From: Balneolaceae bacterium UBA3186
GTDB taxonomy: Bacteria > Bacteroidota > Rhodothermia > Balneolales > Balneolaceae
Reading direction: 5' to 3'
NCBI GenBank assembly: GCA_002364085.1
Contig: DEXK01000017.1
Span: 816 to 64,815 of the forward strand
Length of the DNA stretch: 64,000 nt
Position numbers and translations under genes: made by a program. The notes beneath the pieces are model-generated. The model searched no databases. It had not been told where the DNA came from and was given only the letters and a program-made list of their open reading frames with translations. This document shows positions 1-8,521 of this stretch, piece after piece (positions within the stretch are counted from its first letter, which is position 1; each line of letters begins with the position of its first letter).

Positions 1-24
1 TAGCTGATAGCTGATAGCTGATAA
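1..24. repeat. Heptanucleotide tandem repeat (TAGCTGA x3) at the window edge
   Basis: Three perfect 7-bp units followed by TAA, 42 bp before yajQ. It may continue beyond the window edge. Confidence 0.6.
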
Positions 25-65
25 AAAATAACTAAATTACATCAAAACAAACGAACCGTAAGAAC

Positions 66-554
66 ATGGCCTCATTCGATATAGTAAATGAAGTAAACAC
101 TCAGGAAGTAGATAACGCAGTAAATAATACCTTAAAAGAAATTGCCACCCGCTATGATTTCAGAGGACTGCATACCGAAGTAACCTTCCACAACAAAGAA
201 AATCGCATTCATATTGTTGCAGCTGAAAGCATGAAAATGAAAGCTGTTCAGGAAATGTTGATAAAAAACTTCATAAAACGAGGCGTAGATTCAAAAGTAC
301 TTGAATTCGGTGATGAAGAAGGAACATCTCAAGGTCACTTAAAAATGGATGTAACTCTGAAAGAAGGAATTGACAGAGAAACAGCAAAAAAGATCGTTAA
401 AGAGATCAAAGACTTGAAAATGAAAGTGCAACCTCAAATTCAGGATGATCAGGTACGCGTAAATGGAAAGAAGATCGATGATCTGCAAGCCGTCATCCAA
501 CACTTGAAAAGCAAAGACATGGGCGTTCCGTTACAATTCACGAATATGAAGTAA
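66..554 (+). CDS. yajQ: YajQ-family nucleotide-binding protein
   Basis: A 162-residue protein that matches the YajQ family (PF04461) along its whole length. It starts with the typical N-terminus MASFDIVNEVN and ends in the second ferredoxin-like fold with the VRVNGKKIDDLQ segment followed by a short basic tail. Family members are cytoplasmic; some bind cyclic di-GMP and act as effectors, and others bind nucleotides or tRNA, so the exact ligand here is not known. The length is standard and no residue is obviously missing. The ATG is preceded by an A-rich stretch without a strong Shine-Dalgarno site. The gene converges on the CoA-binding protein gene across a long hairpin. Confidence 0.93.
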   Translation: MASFDIVNEVNTQEVDNAVNNTLKEIATRYDFRGLHTEVTFHNKENRIHIVAAESMKMKAVQEMLIKNFIKRGVDSKVLEFGDEEGTSQGHLKMDVTLKEGIDRETAKKIVKEIKDLKMKVQPQIQDDQVRVNGKKIDDLQAVIQHLKSKDMGVPLQFTNMK

Positions 555-571
555 TGAATTTTAGATTATTA

Positions 572-611
572 ATTATGGATTTTGAATGTGTCTTAATTCA
601 AAATCCATAAT
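572..611. terminator. Long inverted repeat between convergent genes, likely bidirectional terminator
   Basis: Two perfect 15-bp arms (572-586 and 597-611) flank a 10-nt loop, and a further 8-bp match, 556-563 with 613-620, extends the hairpin outward. It sits exactly between the 3' ends of yajQ and the CoA-binding protein gene and overlaps the latter's stop codon. The arms are AT-rich, so termination in both directions is plausible but not certain. Confidence 0.6.
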
Positions 612-618
612 TTAAAAT

Positions 619-1041
619 TCATAATCTTTCCAACTCCACCATAATACACTTATTCTTCACGTACGGAATTTGTGATTCTTCAGCAATTTGCTCTGCTTCA
701 TCAGAAGAAACATCTAATTGTGTCCATACTACAGGATTTTGCCCGGTTTTCTTGTTCCATTCCAATACTTCTTCAACTACTCCTGCCGTATGTTCACTAG
801 AGCGAAATACATTAACTACATCTATCGAAGTCTCTAAGGGTATATCGTTCAATTCAGAATAACATTTCTCTCTTAATATCTCTATCTCTGCAGGATTGAC
901 AGGAATAATTGTATAACCTCTCTCCTTCAGAAACTTGGCAATGTAATTGCTTGTTCTATATTCACTGGCTGAACATCCAACGATGGCAATAGTTTTAGAT
1001 TCGTTTAAAACTTCATTGATATCAGGCGTGTTCAGTGACAT
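619..1041 (-). CDS. CoA-binding protein, YccU type
   Basis: A 140-residue protein formed of one Rossmann-like CoA-binding domain (PF13380). The first beta-strand and glycine turn (TIAIVGCS, residues about 17-24), the following SNYIAKFLKERGY helix and the IIPVNP strand are characteristic. The later VNVFRSS and NPVVWTQLDV strands complete the fold. Family members are small cytoplasmic proteins of unknown physiological role that resemble the N-terminal domain of ADP-forming acetyl-CoA synthetases but lack the catalytic histidine domain. The length is normal for the family. It is transcribed alone toward yajQ. Confidence 0.88.
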   Translation of the reverse strand: MSLNTPDINEVLNESKTIAIVGCSASEYRTSNYIAKFLKERGYTIIPVNPAEIEILREKCYSELNDIPLETSIDVVNVFRSSEHTAGVVEEVLEWNKKTGQNPVVWTQLDVSSDEAEQIAEESQIPYVKNKCIMVELERL

Positions 1042-1133
1042 GAGCTAAGATTTTGGATTTCAAATATTATGTGTTCGATTCCTTATCTTTAAGCTCTTAA
1101 TAATTATTATAATTCCAAAAGAAAGAAAATATT

Positions 1134-1562
1134 TTGTCAACTATTAAAGACGGTAGCACCGTAAAAGTTCATTATACAGGTCAACTAAAAGACGGATCTG
1201 TATTTGATTCATCCATCCAAAAAGATCCACTAGAATTCACTATGGGCCAAGGTCAATTGATCCCTGGTTTTGAAAAAGCAATTGAAGGTTTAGGCGTTGG
1301 TGATAAAACAACTGCTGAAATCCCTGCTGCAGAAGCTTATGGAGAGCCTAATCCACAAATGGTTGTGGAAGTAGAAAAAGCTCAGCTTCCTGAAGACCTT
1401 GAACCAGAAGTTGGTGTTCAATTACAATTGAACCAACCTGACGGACAAGCAATTCCTGTACAGATCACTGCTGTAACTGAAGATAAAGTTACACTTGATG
1501 CTAATCATCCTCTTGCAGGACAAGATCTTACTTTCGAAATTGAAGTAGTAGAGATCGCTTAA
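1134..1562 (+). CDS. FKBP-type peptidyl-prolyl cis-trans isomerase, SlyD-like
   Basis: A 142-residue isomerase of prolyl peptide bonds. The FKBP core is split: residues 1-65 carry VKVHYTGQLKDGSVFDSS and the GQGQLIPGFEKAIEGL hallmark. An insert-in-flap chaperone domain follows from about residue 68 (EAYGEPNPQMVVEVEK) to 125, and a final FKBP strand closes the protein. This is the SlyD architecture, but it lacks the His/Cys-rich metal-binding tail of E. coli SlyD. The start is TTG at 1134; no ATG lies near enough to preserve the first conserved strand. There is no signal peptide, so it is cytoplasmic. A clear terminator follows. Confidence 0.92.
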   Translation: MSTIKDGSTVKVHYTGQLKDGSVFDSSIQKDPLEFTMGQGQLIPGFEKAIEGLGVGDKTTAEIPAAEAYGEPNPQMVVEVEKAQLPEDLEPEVGVQLQLNQPDGQAIPVQITAVTEDKVTLDANHPLAGQDLTFEIEVVEIA

Positions 1563-1571
1563 TTCACTCTC

Positions 1572-1605
1572 AAAAAGGCTGTGAAATAAACTCACAGCCT
1601 TTTTT
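1572..1605 (+). terminator. Rho-independent terminator after the FKBP gene
   Basis: A perfect stem pairs GGCTGTGA with TCACAGCC around a 7-nt loop and is followed by six T residues, 10 bp after the stop codon. The next gene starts about 15 bp downstream, so the methyltransferase gene probably has its own weak promoter or depends on readthrough. Confidence 0.85.
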
Positions 1606-1621
1606 ATACCTTATAATTCCT

Positions 1622-2764
1622 ATGGCTGACTTTTCTCAAAAATCCACGATTTCCATAACATGTCCAAAACTAATGACTCCCTATCTCCGGAAGGAAGTTG
1701 AAGATCTTGGATTTAAAGTTGATCATGAACGTCTTGCAGGACTTGAAATAACAGGTTCACTTAACGACTGCATGAAATTAAATCTGTGTTTAAGTACAGC
1801 TCACAGAGTTCATTTTTTACTGAAGAAATTTGAAGCACATAATGCCGATCAACTTCATGAGAAATTAGTAAGTATTCCTTGGGAAGAGTACATAGATCGA
1901 AGCGGATATGTAAGTGTGACCTCGTTCATCAAGAACAAGACAATTGACAACACCCAGTTTGCTCAGCTTAAAGTAAAAGACGCCATTGTTGATAGAATCA
2001 GACAAGAAACAGGGGCAAGACCCGATTCCGGTTCTGATCTGAATCATACAGTAGTTTTTCTGTTTTGGAAAAATGAAGAAGCCATGGTTTATCTTGATAC
2101 ATCAGGAGAGTCTATTTCTCGTCGTGGGTATAGAGTTCAAAGTCATACTGCACCTATGCAGGAAACTTTGGCTGCGACTATTGTTCAGGCAAGTAAATGG
2201 GAACCGGGGCAACATTTTGTAAATCCGATGTGTGGTAGTGGAACCATTGCTATTGAAGCCGCGCTCAAAGCTTTAAATAAGCCTGCAGGACTCCTTCGTC
2301 CTAATTACGGTATCAAACATATACTCGGCTTTGATGTTGGCGAATGGAACAGTTTACGAACTGATCTGAAATATCAGGGAAATAAAGATTTCGAAGGAAG
2401 AATTTTGGCTACCGATCATGATAGAAAAGCCATTCAAGCTGCTCAGAAAAATGCCAAAACTGCCGGAGTTGATCACTTAATTGAATTTAGAGTGTGTGAT
2501 TTCAGAGAGACCGAAATTCCTTACGGAGATGGTGTTGTGGTTATGAACCCACCTTACGGAGAACGCATCGGTCACGATCAGCAACTGGAAAGTTTATACA
2601 CCGCCATTGGTGATTTCTTCAAACAAGATTGCAGTGGAAAATGGGGATATGTCTTCACCGGAAACTTCGATCTGGCCAAAAAAGTAGGCTTAAGAACCAA
2701 TCAACGTATTGAGCTTTTTAATTCTACCATTGAGTGCAGGTTGTTGGAGTATGAGCTATATTAG
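1622..2764 (+). CDS. THUMP-domain class I RNA methyltransferase (RlmL/YpsC-type)
   Basis: A 380-residue SAM-dependent RNA methyltransferase. The N-terminal half (to about residue 160) is an adaptor plus THUMP RNA-binding region. The C-terminal half is a Rossmann methyltransferase with the SAM loop NPMCGSGTIAIEAA near residue 200 and the catalytic NPPYGERIG motif near 308; this N-P-P-Y form is that of N2-guanine methyltransferases. Relatives (RlmL N-terminal half, YpsC) methylate a guanosine of 23S rRNA, so the same role is inferred. It lacks the second RlmK methyltransferase domain of the E. coli fusion. The (p)ppGpp synthetase-like gene begins 3 bp after its stop, so the two may be co-transcribed. 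Confidence 0.9.
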   Translation: MADFSQKSTISITCPKLMTPYLRKEVEDLGFKVDHERLAGLEITGSLNDCMKLNLCLSTAHRVHFLLKKFEAHNADQLHEKLVSIPWEEYIDRSGYVSVTSFIKNKTIDNTQFAQLKVKDAIVDRIRQETGARPDSGSDLNHTVVFLFWKNEEAMVYLDTSGESISRRGYRVQSHTAPMQETLAATIVQASKWEPGQHFVNPMCGSGTIAIEAALKALNKPAGLLRPNYGIKHILGFDVGEWNSLRTDLKYQGNKDFEGRILATDHDRKAIQAAQKNAKTAGVDHLIEFRVCDFRETEIPYGDGVVVMNPPYGERIGHDQQLESLYTAIGDFFKQDCSGKWGYVFTGNFDLAKKVGLRTNQRIELFNSTIECRLLEYELY

Positions 2765-2767
2765 TTT

Positions 2768-4072
2768 ATGAGTTTGTCTAATAAAGCTATAGATAGATTA
2801 GGGAAACAGCTAGTCACTAACTCCGATCAGGACCCTGATCTTTTAATACAACTTCAAGAATTTCGCGTTTCCCATAAAGAAGCTCTTTCAAAAGTTTTTA
2901 ATACTGTATGCGATATAAGCAAAACAATAAGAAAACAATCAATTGTAACGTATAGAATTAAACGTATTGATTCTATTATTAGAAAGTTGGAAAGACTTCA
3001 AAATAGGAAATTGAGTAAAATAGGAGACATTGGTGGATGCCGATGTATCCTAAAAAACAATTCTCAAGTTTATAAACTAAGAGATGAAATTGGTAAAGTT
3101 TTTAATATTAGGAAGGAAAACGATTACTTCAAAGATTTACAAGAAAGCGGATACAAGTCTCTTCACTTATACTTAGATGTTCCAGGAGAATCAAAACAAA
3201 TTGAATTACAGATAAGAAATCAATTAGATCATAATTGGGCTACACTTGTAGAAATAAGTGATGTAATATTTGATGCTGGACTTAAAGAATATTCAAAAGA
3301 TAGAAAATTATTTCGATTTCATTACTTGCTATCAAAGCCTACACTCAATTATAAGGAAATGTCAGAAGTAGCAAATATAATTGATGAATACGACTACATT
3401 GAGAAACTTAGTGAAGTTTTTTCAAGAAATAATAATGCAGTTCGAAAACAATGGATGAAAATCGAAGAGAATCCTAACAATAAATTTTTTCTTATTGCTA
3501 GTAATAAAAATGATATACCTTCAATTACATCATTTAAGACTTTTGAAAGTGCTGAACAATCTTATTTAGAAACCTATCTAGATAAATCAAATACTAACTT
3601 ACTTTTAACACACCTACCAGATCCTAATTATGATCAAATAAGTATTGCATACTCTAATTACATCCTGACATTTCATTCGTTTTTGTCTAATCTTTTTTCT
3701 CATTTAAAGAGTCTTATTAAAAAAGCCTTGGTTGAAGAAAATGTATTTAACTCTATTAAATATTTTAACCTTTATTACAAAACCAATTATAGTCACTTTA
3801 AAAATATAATAGAAGAAGTAGTACATAGATATGATTATCACAACTCTAACAAGACAAATAAAAAACAAACTGCTCGAGAAAAAGCATGGGATAAAAAACT
3901 ACAGAAAAGCATTGATCAGATTACTTTGGAAACCAAAAACTTTAGAAAAATTATAGAGTCAAATGTTCCTAATAGTTTTTTTAGAAGAGTAATTCTAAAA
4001 CAAAGTTTTATACATATTTCCAAGAAATATTCAAGAAAAATGGATTCTATACTTAAACAACAAAGTGAATAA
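2768..4072 (+). CDS. Stand-alone RelA/SpoT-domain (p)ppGpp synthetase-like protein
   Basis: A 434-residue protein. Residues about 40-170 are a RelA_SpoT nucleotide pyrophosphotransferase domain: YRIKRIDSI (62-70), IGDIGGCR (85-92), DYF (119-121), GYKSLH (128-133) and ELQIRNQLDHNWA (146-158) match the substrate-binding and catalytic elements of small alarmone synthetases. No HD hydrolase, TGS or ACT domain is present, so it cannot be a long Rel. About 260 further residues, lysine/asparagine rich and predicted helical, match nothing I recognise. It is visibly more AT-rich than its neighbours. Possible roles are a small alarmone synthetase or a toxSAS-type toxin with a fused neutralising region. 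No separate antitoxin gene lies next to it. Domain call sure, biological role open. Confidence 0.8.
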   Translation: MSLSNKAIDRLGKQLVTNSDQDPDLLIQLQEFRVSHKEALSKVFNTVCDISKTIRKQSIVTYRIKRIDSIIRKLERLQNRKLSKIGDIGGCRCILKNNSQVYKLRDEIGKVFNIRKENDYFKDLQESGYKSLHLYLDVPGESKQIELQIRNQLDHNWATLVEISDVIFDAGLKEYSKDRKLFRFHYLLSKPTLNYKEMSEVANIIDEYDYIEKLSEVFSRNNNAVRKQWMKIEENPNNKFFLIASNKNDIPSITSFKTFESAEQSYLETYLDKSNTNLLLTHLPDPNYDQISIAYSNYILTFHSFLSNLFSHLKSLIKKALVEENVFNSIKYFNLYYKTNYSHFKNIIEEVVHRYDYHNSNKTNKKQTAREKAWDKKLQKSIDQITLETKNFRKIIESNVPNSFFRRVILKQSFIHISKKYSRKMDSILKQQSE

Positions 4073-4380
4073 CCAAAGTCTCTCATCTCATGACGAATGC
4101 CCTAGATCTGGATTTATTTCAAGGCATATACAACTCCGCCGGACGTAAACGTCCTCCTAGTTTAAACTCTTCAATTAAACGTTTAAACCTGAAGAGCCTA
4201 CATGCACAGCGTAAAGGCTTTGCTCTGATGATACAGATCTGATGTGTGCTCATGATGATCTTTTAATTGTATTTTATAAACCACCTTCCTATCACTCTAC
4301 CCGGTTAGTACATAGCAAGTAGAAGTTCTTAAATAACTGTAGACATCAATCATGCAAACCTGAAAAAATGGTTTAGAAGA
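4073..4380. other. 308-bp convergent intergenic gap
   Basis: No open frame with coding character was seen. The gap lies between the 3' ends of the alarmone synthetase-like gene and the M23 peptidase gene. Its left half holds a degenerate copy of the palindromic repeat described at 4133; the remaining ~165 bases show nothing that I can assign. Confidence 0.6.
4133..4215. repeat. Multi-hairpin palindromic repeat, diverged copy A
   Basis: This matches the two copies at 53954 and 54140 in layout. First comes a short perfect hairpin (GGACGT-AA-ACGTCC). Next is a longer stem around a loop (AGTTTAAA paired with TTTAAACC), and then a GAAGAGCC segment in which the third hairpin has decayed. The central stem differs from the other copies by a paired C-to-T and G-to-A change that keeps base pairing. 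It lies between two convergent genes, as REP-type elements usually do. Confidence 0.65.
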
Positions 4381-5286
4381 TCACTTCCAAACGATACTAT
4401 TTCTTACAAGAAATCTATTATTAAAAGTAACAGGAATCCCTTTTCCATCTTTTGCTGCATGGATATGTAAATGAGGTTCAGTCGTATTACCTGAATTACC
4501 CACTTTTCCCAAAAGATCACCGACTTCCACAGTATCTAAAGTATCAACCACAATGCTGTTTTCTTTCATATGAGCCAAAGTTATTTCAGCATCTTCACAT
4601 TGAACTACCACATGATTCCCAGCCGGATGTCCCTCCCCTCTTTTTGGCGGCTCTAAATCTTCATAACCTTTATCAACTTTTAAAATTTTTCCGTCACAAG
4701 GACTATACAGATTATCACCAAAAATGGCGTACTTATCCAGTTCTGATGGATAAATTCCTAACGCTCTTATTCCTAAAAAATTAAGCTTTGATATATCCAG
4801 TGCATAGGTTTGAATATCATGCACGTTATGATAGTTGATCAAAGGATTACTCCCGCCATGACCAACAATATAAACACCTTGATCTAAGGGAAAATTAAGA
4901 TCAATAGCACTTTTATCAGAACTTCCATCAATAGAATAACCCATTAAACCAAATAGTACTATTGGTAAAAAAAGAATCAGTATTAAGGATTGAGTTATTA
5001 CAAATGTAATGTCTTTCCAACCGCTTTCAATTCTAAAGCCCCATTTCTTTGGAAGCCTTCTTATTTTTGTTGAAACGGAAAGCACAAAAGCTAATACTAT
5101 CACGAAACCAATGAGTATACTAGACCAAGATTGAGCTCCAACAACCCAAGTATAACCTATAAAAGTAGCTGTACATAAAAACTGGAGAATAAAATTTGCT
5201 CGCCCTTTAAATTCTGATACATGAAACCATATAACAAAAAGGACGGGTAAGATCATTTGAGTGAATATGATTATAAAAAACATCAT
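4381..5286 (-). CDS. Membrane-anchored M23-family (LytM) peptidase-like protein
   Basis: A 301-residue protein with four hydrophobic segments in the first ~115 residues, followed by an extracytoplasmic M23 metallopeptidase-like domain. Visible zinc-site elements are a His before QTYALD (near residue 155-164), LAHMK (near 237) and EPHLHIH (near 271). The glycine-rich GDLLGKVGNSGNT turn precedes the last motif. M23 enzymes cleave peptidoglycan cross-bridges; the substrate is inferred from the family. The gene stands alone on the minus strand, 27 bp downstream of the deacetylase-fold gene, and may be the last gene of that operon. Confidence 0.8.
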   Translation of the reverse strand: MMFFIIIFTQMILPVLFVIWFHVSEFKGRANFILQFLCTATFIGYTWVVGAQSWSSILIGFVIVLAFVLSVSTKIRRLPKKWGFRIESGWKDITFVITQSLILILFLPIVLFGLMGYSIDGSSDKSAIDLNFPLDQGVYIVGHGGSNPLINYHNVHDIQTYALDISKLNFLGIRALGIYPSELDKYAIFGDNLYSPCDGKILKVDKGYEDLEPPKRGEGHPAGNHVVVQCEDAEITLAHMKENSIVVDTLDTVEVGDLLGKVGNSGNTTEPHLHIHAAKDGKGIPVTFNNRFLVRNSIVWK

Positions 5287-5313
5287 TGTACATAAATTAA
5301 GTTTAACAATAAA

Positions 5314-6210
5314 TTAACCGATATTATTAGCCACTTCAAACATTTGAGCATGAGCAATAACTGTTTGTTCTAATGTTGGTGCGTAACCACCCGAGAGAAG
5401 TAAAACCAATGGAATCTCCTTTTGTGTTACGGTTTCAATAACAATCCGATCTCGTTCACGAAGTCCTTTCAAACTCAACGATAATCTACCAAAATGATCT
5501 GTTTCCAATGGGTCGATTCCACCCAAATAAAAAACGATATCAGGTTCAAACGAACTAAATATCGAATCCAATGACTCAATCAGATTTCTGTGATATACTT
5601 TGTCACCCGTTTTGTCGGGCAACCCAATATCCAAATTTGAAGGTGGTTTTTTAAAAGGGTAATTCTTTTCTCCATGAATGGAATACGTAAAAACTCTATC
5701 GTCATCTTTGAATATCTCAGCGGTTCCATTTCCCTGGTGTACATCACAATCTATCACCAAAGCTTTGTTTATCCACATGGATTGCTGTAGTACTTTAATG
5801 GCTACTGCAACATCGTTATAGACACAAAATCCTTCTCCCCAATCCGGCATCGCATGATGGGTTCCTCCTGCAAGATTCCCTGAAATTCCATCTTGTAAAG
5901 CCATAATTCCGGCATTCAAAGTTCCCTGAACAGCTAATCTGGATCGAATGGCCAGACTTTTAGTCCAAGGTAAACCCATTTTTCTTATCTCTTTTTTATC
6001 GAGTGTTCCGTTCCAGACACCGTATGCATAACGAGATGTATGAGAAGTCATCAAATTTATGAAATCGATCATTTTGGGTTCAATGATCTCAAATTCAGAA
6101 AGGATTTCTTTTTCTATCAAATAGCGATGCAATCCCTGAAACTTCCCCATCGGAAAAATATGCTCATGCGGAATAGTAGCGTAGTAACCGGGACTATAAC
6201 TAACTCTCAA
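5314..6210 (-). CDS. Histone deacetylase-fold amidohydrolase (AcuC/HDAC superfamily)
   Basis: A 298-residue zinc hydrolase of the arginase/deacetylase fold. The catalytic set is visible: the His pair in GGTHHAMPDWGEGF (near residue 113), zinc ligands in DCDVHQGNGT (near 153), YSIHGE, the third ligand Asp in GGIDPLETD (near 228) and the transition-state Tyr in LSGGY. Bacterial members remove acetyl groups from lysine, polyamines or other acetylated amines; the substrate cannot be told from sequence. The start is TTG, preserving the typical YSPGYY N-terminus. It lies 2 bp after the pgeF stop, so the two are probably translated from one transcript. Confidence 0.88.
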   Translation of the reverse strand: MRVSYSPGYYATIPHEHIFPMGKFQGLHRYLIEKEILSEFEIIEPKMIDFINLMTSHTSRYAYGVWNGTLDKKEIRKMGLPWTKSLAIRSRLAVQGTLNAGIMALQDGISGNLAGGTHHAMPDWGEGFCVYNDVAVAIKVLQQSMWINKALVIDCDVHQGNGTAEIFKDDDRVFTYSIHGEKNYPFKKPPSNLDIGLPDKTGDKVYHRNLIESLDSIFSSFEPDIVFYLGGIDPLETDHFGRLSLSLKGLRERDRIVIETVTQKEIPLVLLLSGGYAPTLEQTVIAHAQMFEVANNIG

Positions 6211-6212
6211 AT

Positions 6213-6962
6213 CTATGTATTCAATTTTATGATGCCCATCATTCGACCCGATCTTTTTCCGTCTCTTCTGTAGGAAAAGAACTCTGAATCAGAAAAAGTA
6301 CAGCTTCCATGAATTTCAATATTTTCTTCAAGTATGCCCGCTCTCAAAAGCTGAAACTCTATGAATTTTTTGATGTCAATATGTGGCTTTGAGTAGCTTG
6401 ATCGATCTACAAAGTCATCCGGGAATTTTTCAGCAACTTCATCTCCTACTTCAAATTGCTTTTGAGAGATACAGGGACTGATAAACACCTTTATATTTTT
6501 GGGATTAGCATTTAAACTCACCATTTTTTGTATAGCTTTGGGTACAATATCAGCTTCGGCTCCTCTCCATCCAGCATGGACGGCACTGATAACTGCTGCC
6601 TTTGAATCCGCAAACAATACTGCAGCACAATCTGCAACCTGAATTGCAAGAGCCAACCCTTTTTTTGTTGTTATAAATCCATCAATGTGTTCATAGATAC
6701 CACCTTTTTCTACTTCAATGATCTCATTTCCATGAACCTGATCAGCAAAGGCTATATCAGAAATAGGAGTAGAAATAGAATTGGCTAAAAAGTTTCTGTT
6801 TCCTTTTACTATTTCTTCATTTTCTTCTGTATTAAAACCAAGATTCAAACCTCTGATCTTAAAATTGTCCTGAACAGACTCTCCCCGCTTTGTGAACCAA
6901 GAAGAAATAGTATTTGAATCAAATACAGATGGTTTTATAAAATCAGGTTGGTAAGACTTCAT
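6213..6962 (-). CDS. pgeF: Peptidoglycan editing factor / purine nucleoside phosphorylase, PgeF (YfiH)
   Basis: A 249-residue member of the multicopper-polyphenol-oxidase-like DUF152 family. Metal-site elements are the His of DQVHGNEI, the HAGWRGAE motif (near residue 127) and the C-terminal FFSYRRDG segment. Members cleave purine nucleosides by phosphorolysis, and E. coli YfiH was shown to guard muropeptide composition. The ATG at 6962 lies inside the 3' end of aroE (20-bp overlap), which points to translational coupling in the aroE-pgeF-deacetylase operon. Confidence 0.9.
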   Translation of the reverse strand: MKSYQPDFIKPSVFDSNTISSWFTKRGESVQDNFKIRGLNLGFNTEENEEIVKGNRNFLANSISTPISDIAFADQVHGNEIIEVEKGGIYEHIDGFITTKKGLALAIQVADCAAVLFADSKAAVISAVHAGWRGAEADIVPKAIQKMVSLNANPKNIKVFISPCISQKQFEVGDEVAEKFPDDFVDRSSYSKPHIDIKKFIEFQLLRAGILEENIEIHGSCTFSDSEFFSYRRDGKRSGRMMGIIKLNT

Positions 6963-7800
6963 CTAACTTTGATTTAATTTTCTCAATTGGGAATTCCAAT
7001 CCTGTCCACAAATTAAACGATTTAGCTCCCTGATAAATCAGCATATCCAAACCACCAATGGGTGTTCCACCTGCTTGTATTGCTTGTTTCAGGAATTTCG
7101 TTTGTCTGGGATTATATACAATGTCATAACAGATCTTTTCATTCAGAATTTCAATATCCTGATCCGGTACCGGCGAGCTTTCTGTGTTTGGTATCATTCC
7201 TAGTGGAGTAGCATTAACGATCATAACTGCATCGTCTGCATAAGCCATCCAATTGTGATAGCTACAACGGATAATATTTTCAGAACCATTGTTCTCATAC
7301 ATTTCCGGCCTTCTTGACACTAAAACAATTTGTTCAACACCAAGACTTCTGAGAGCATAAACAATCGCTTTTGTAGCGCCACCTGATCCAAAGATAATAA
7401 CTCTTTCCCCATGTAGATCATCTATATAATTCTCTATTGGTTTTATGAACCCGTATGCATCTGTATTATGTCCGATCAATTTTCCATCCTGCTTAACTAA
7501 AGTATTGATCGCTCCGATCTCTTTCGCTTCTTCAGTTAATTCATCTACCACATCCAAAAATAATTCTTTGTGAGGAATAGTAATATTGGCTCCTAAGAAC
7601 GAATCATTAGTACAATGTGCCAAGACCATATTTACATCCCTGGTTGAAACAGAAACTGAAATGTATTCCCCTCCTATCTTATTATGCTTTAATGCAAGGT
7701 TATGCATCGTGGGAGATAAACTATGCGTAACAGGATTTCCTATCAGCAAATAATGAGAAAGTTGACTTTTCTCGGATTCTATGAACTCTGAAAATTTCAA
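6943..7800 (-). CDS. aroE: Shikimate dehydrogenase
   Basis: A 285-residue NADP-dependent enzyme that reduces 3-dehydroshikimate to shikimate in aromatic amino acid synthesis. The shikimate pocket shows PVTHSLSP (residues 23-30) and ITIPHKE with the catalytic Lys 78 and the DAYGF motif. The NADP loop is GSGGATKA, and the C-terminal GLDMLIYQGAKSFNLWTG helix is typical. The start is TTG; no ATG is available upstream in this frame. The open frame overlaps pgeF by 20 bp, and a terminator of the preceding gene lies just upstream. Confidence 0.95.
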   Translation of the reverse strand: MKFSEFIESEKSQLSHYLLIGNPVTHSLSPTMHNLALKHNKIGGEYISVSVSTRDVNMVLAHCTNDSFLGANITIPHKELFLDVVDELTEEAKEIGAINTLVKQDGKLIGHNTDAYGFIKPIENYIDDLHGERVIIFGSGGATKAIVYALRSLGVEQIVLVSRRPEMYENNGSENIIRCSYHNWMAYADDAVMIVNATPLGMIPNTESSPVPDQDIEILNEKICYDIVYNPRQTKFLKQAIQAGGTPIGGLDMLIYQGAKSFNLWTGLEFPIEKIKSKLDEVLPT

Positions 7801-7823
7801 AATTATCGGGCTTGAGTTATGGA

Positions 7824-7857
7824 CAAAAAAAAATGCGCATCGGGTAGATGCGCATTA
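7824..7857 (-). terminator. Terminator after the SRPBCC gene
   Basis: A perfect 10-bp stem (7832-7841 with 7847-7856) surrounds a 5-nt loop. Read on the minus strand it is followed by nine T residues. It closes the SRPBCC gene and separates it from aroE. Confidence 0.85.
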
Positions 7858-7882
7858 AAAATACTAAATATTTTCAGAGTAA

Positions 7883-8356
7883 CTATGCGGTTACTTCTTC
7901 AGTTTCTTCAGCTGGTTTTAATTCAGTCTCTTTGAATGTACCGGATTCAGCAAGTTTCTTAAATGTTTCTAAATCTTTTGCCAATTGAGCAGCTGATTCT
8001 TCGATAAACTTAGCAACTTCTTCGCTAGGCTCACCAAAAAATGTACGGTAGTCTAAAGAAAACTCAACACGTGTACGCTCGCCATTATCTAATGGTGTAA
8101 AGCGGATTGTGCCTGTTTGATTCAGGTTACCGTTGATAGTGATCCAAGCAAATCTGGTGTTGCGAAGATTGTCAATTAAGTTTGTAGTCCATTGAAAATC
8201 TTCGTTACCGATCTTAGTGCTATATTCGAATGTTTGAGAATTTATTCGATTAACAACGTCGATACGCTCCAAAAACTTAGGAAATTCAACTGGATTGCTT
8301 AATAACTCATACGCTTTGGCAAGAGGTAAATCAATTTCGATTCTTTCGTGCGCCAT
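7883..8356 (-). CDS. SRPBCC (START/Bet v1-like) family protein
   Basis: A 157-residue protein with one SRPBCC hydrophobic-pocket domain. Recognisable parts are the N-terminal PLAKAYELLSNPVEFPKFLERIDVV segment and the long C-terminal helix with SAAQLAKDLETFKKLAE. It ends in an acidic Glu/Thr-rich tail. Family members bind lipids or polyketides, or act as coenzyme Q-binding or cyclase-like proteins; no catalytic residues can be named here. There is no signal peptide. It is transcribed alone, with its own terminator downstream and a 165-bp gap upstream shared with the divergent porin-like gene. Confidence 0.8.
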   Translation of the reverse strand: MAHERIEIDLPLAKAYELLSNPVEFPKFLERIDVVNRINSQTFEYSTKIGNEDFQWTTNLIDNLRNTRFAWITINGNLNQTGTIRFTPLDNGERTRVEFSLDYRTFFGEPSEEVAKFIEESAAQLAKDLETFKKLAESGTFKETELKPAEETEEVTA

Positions 8357-8521
8357 AATAGATTTCTTAGTATTGTGTTCGTTTTGAGATTAAAATCTTG
8401 ATGATGAACCGACTTTCACGGATACAGGTAGGATTTAACCATAATGAACTAAAAATACGGATAAATTGGTTAAGCCTCAATAACAATCGTGATATAAATA
8501 AACTTTTAATTACTTCTTTTT

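Noticed and set aside
8468..8488. A 14-bp word (TTAAGCCTCAATAA) shared between about 8471 and 54082.
   Set aside because: A rough estimate gives several chance matches of this length in 64 kb at this base composition.
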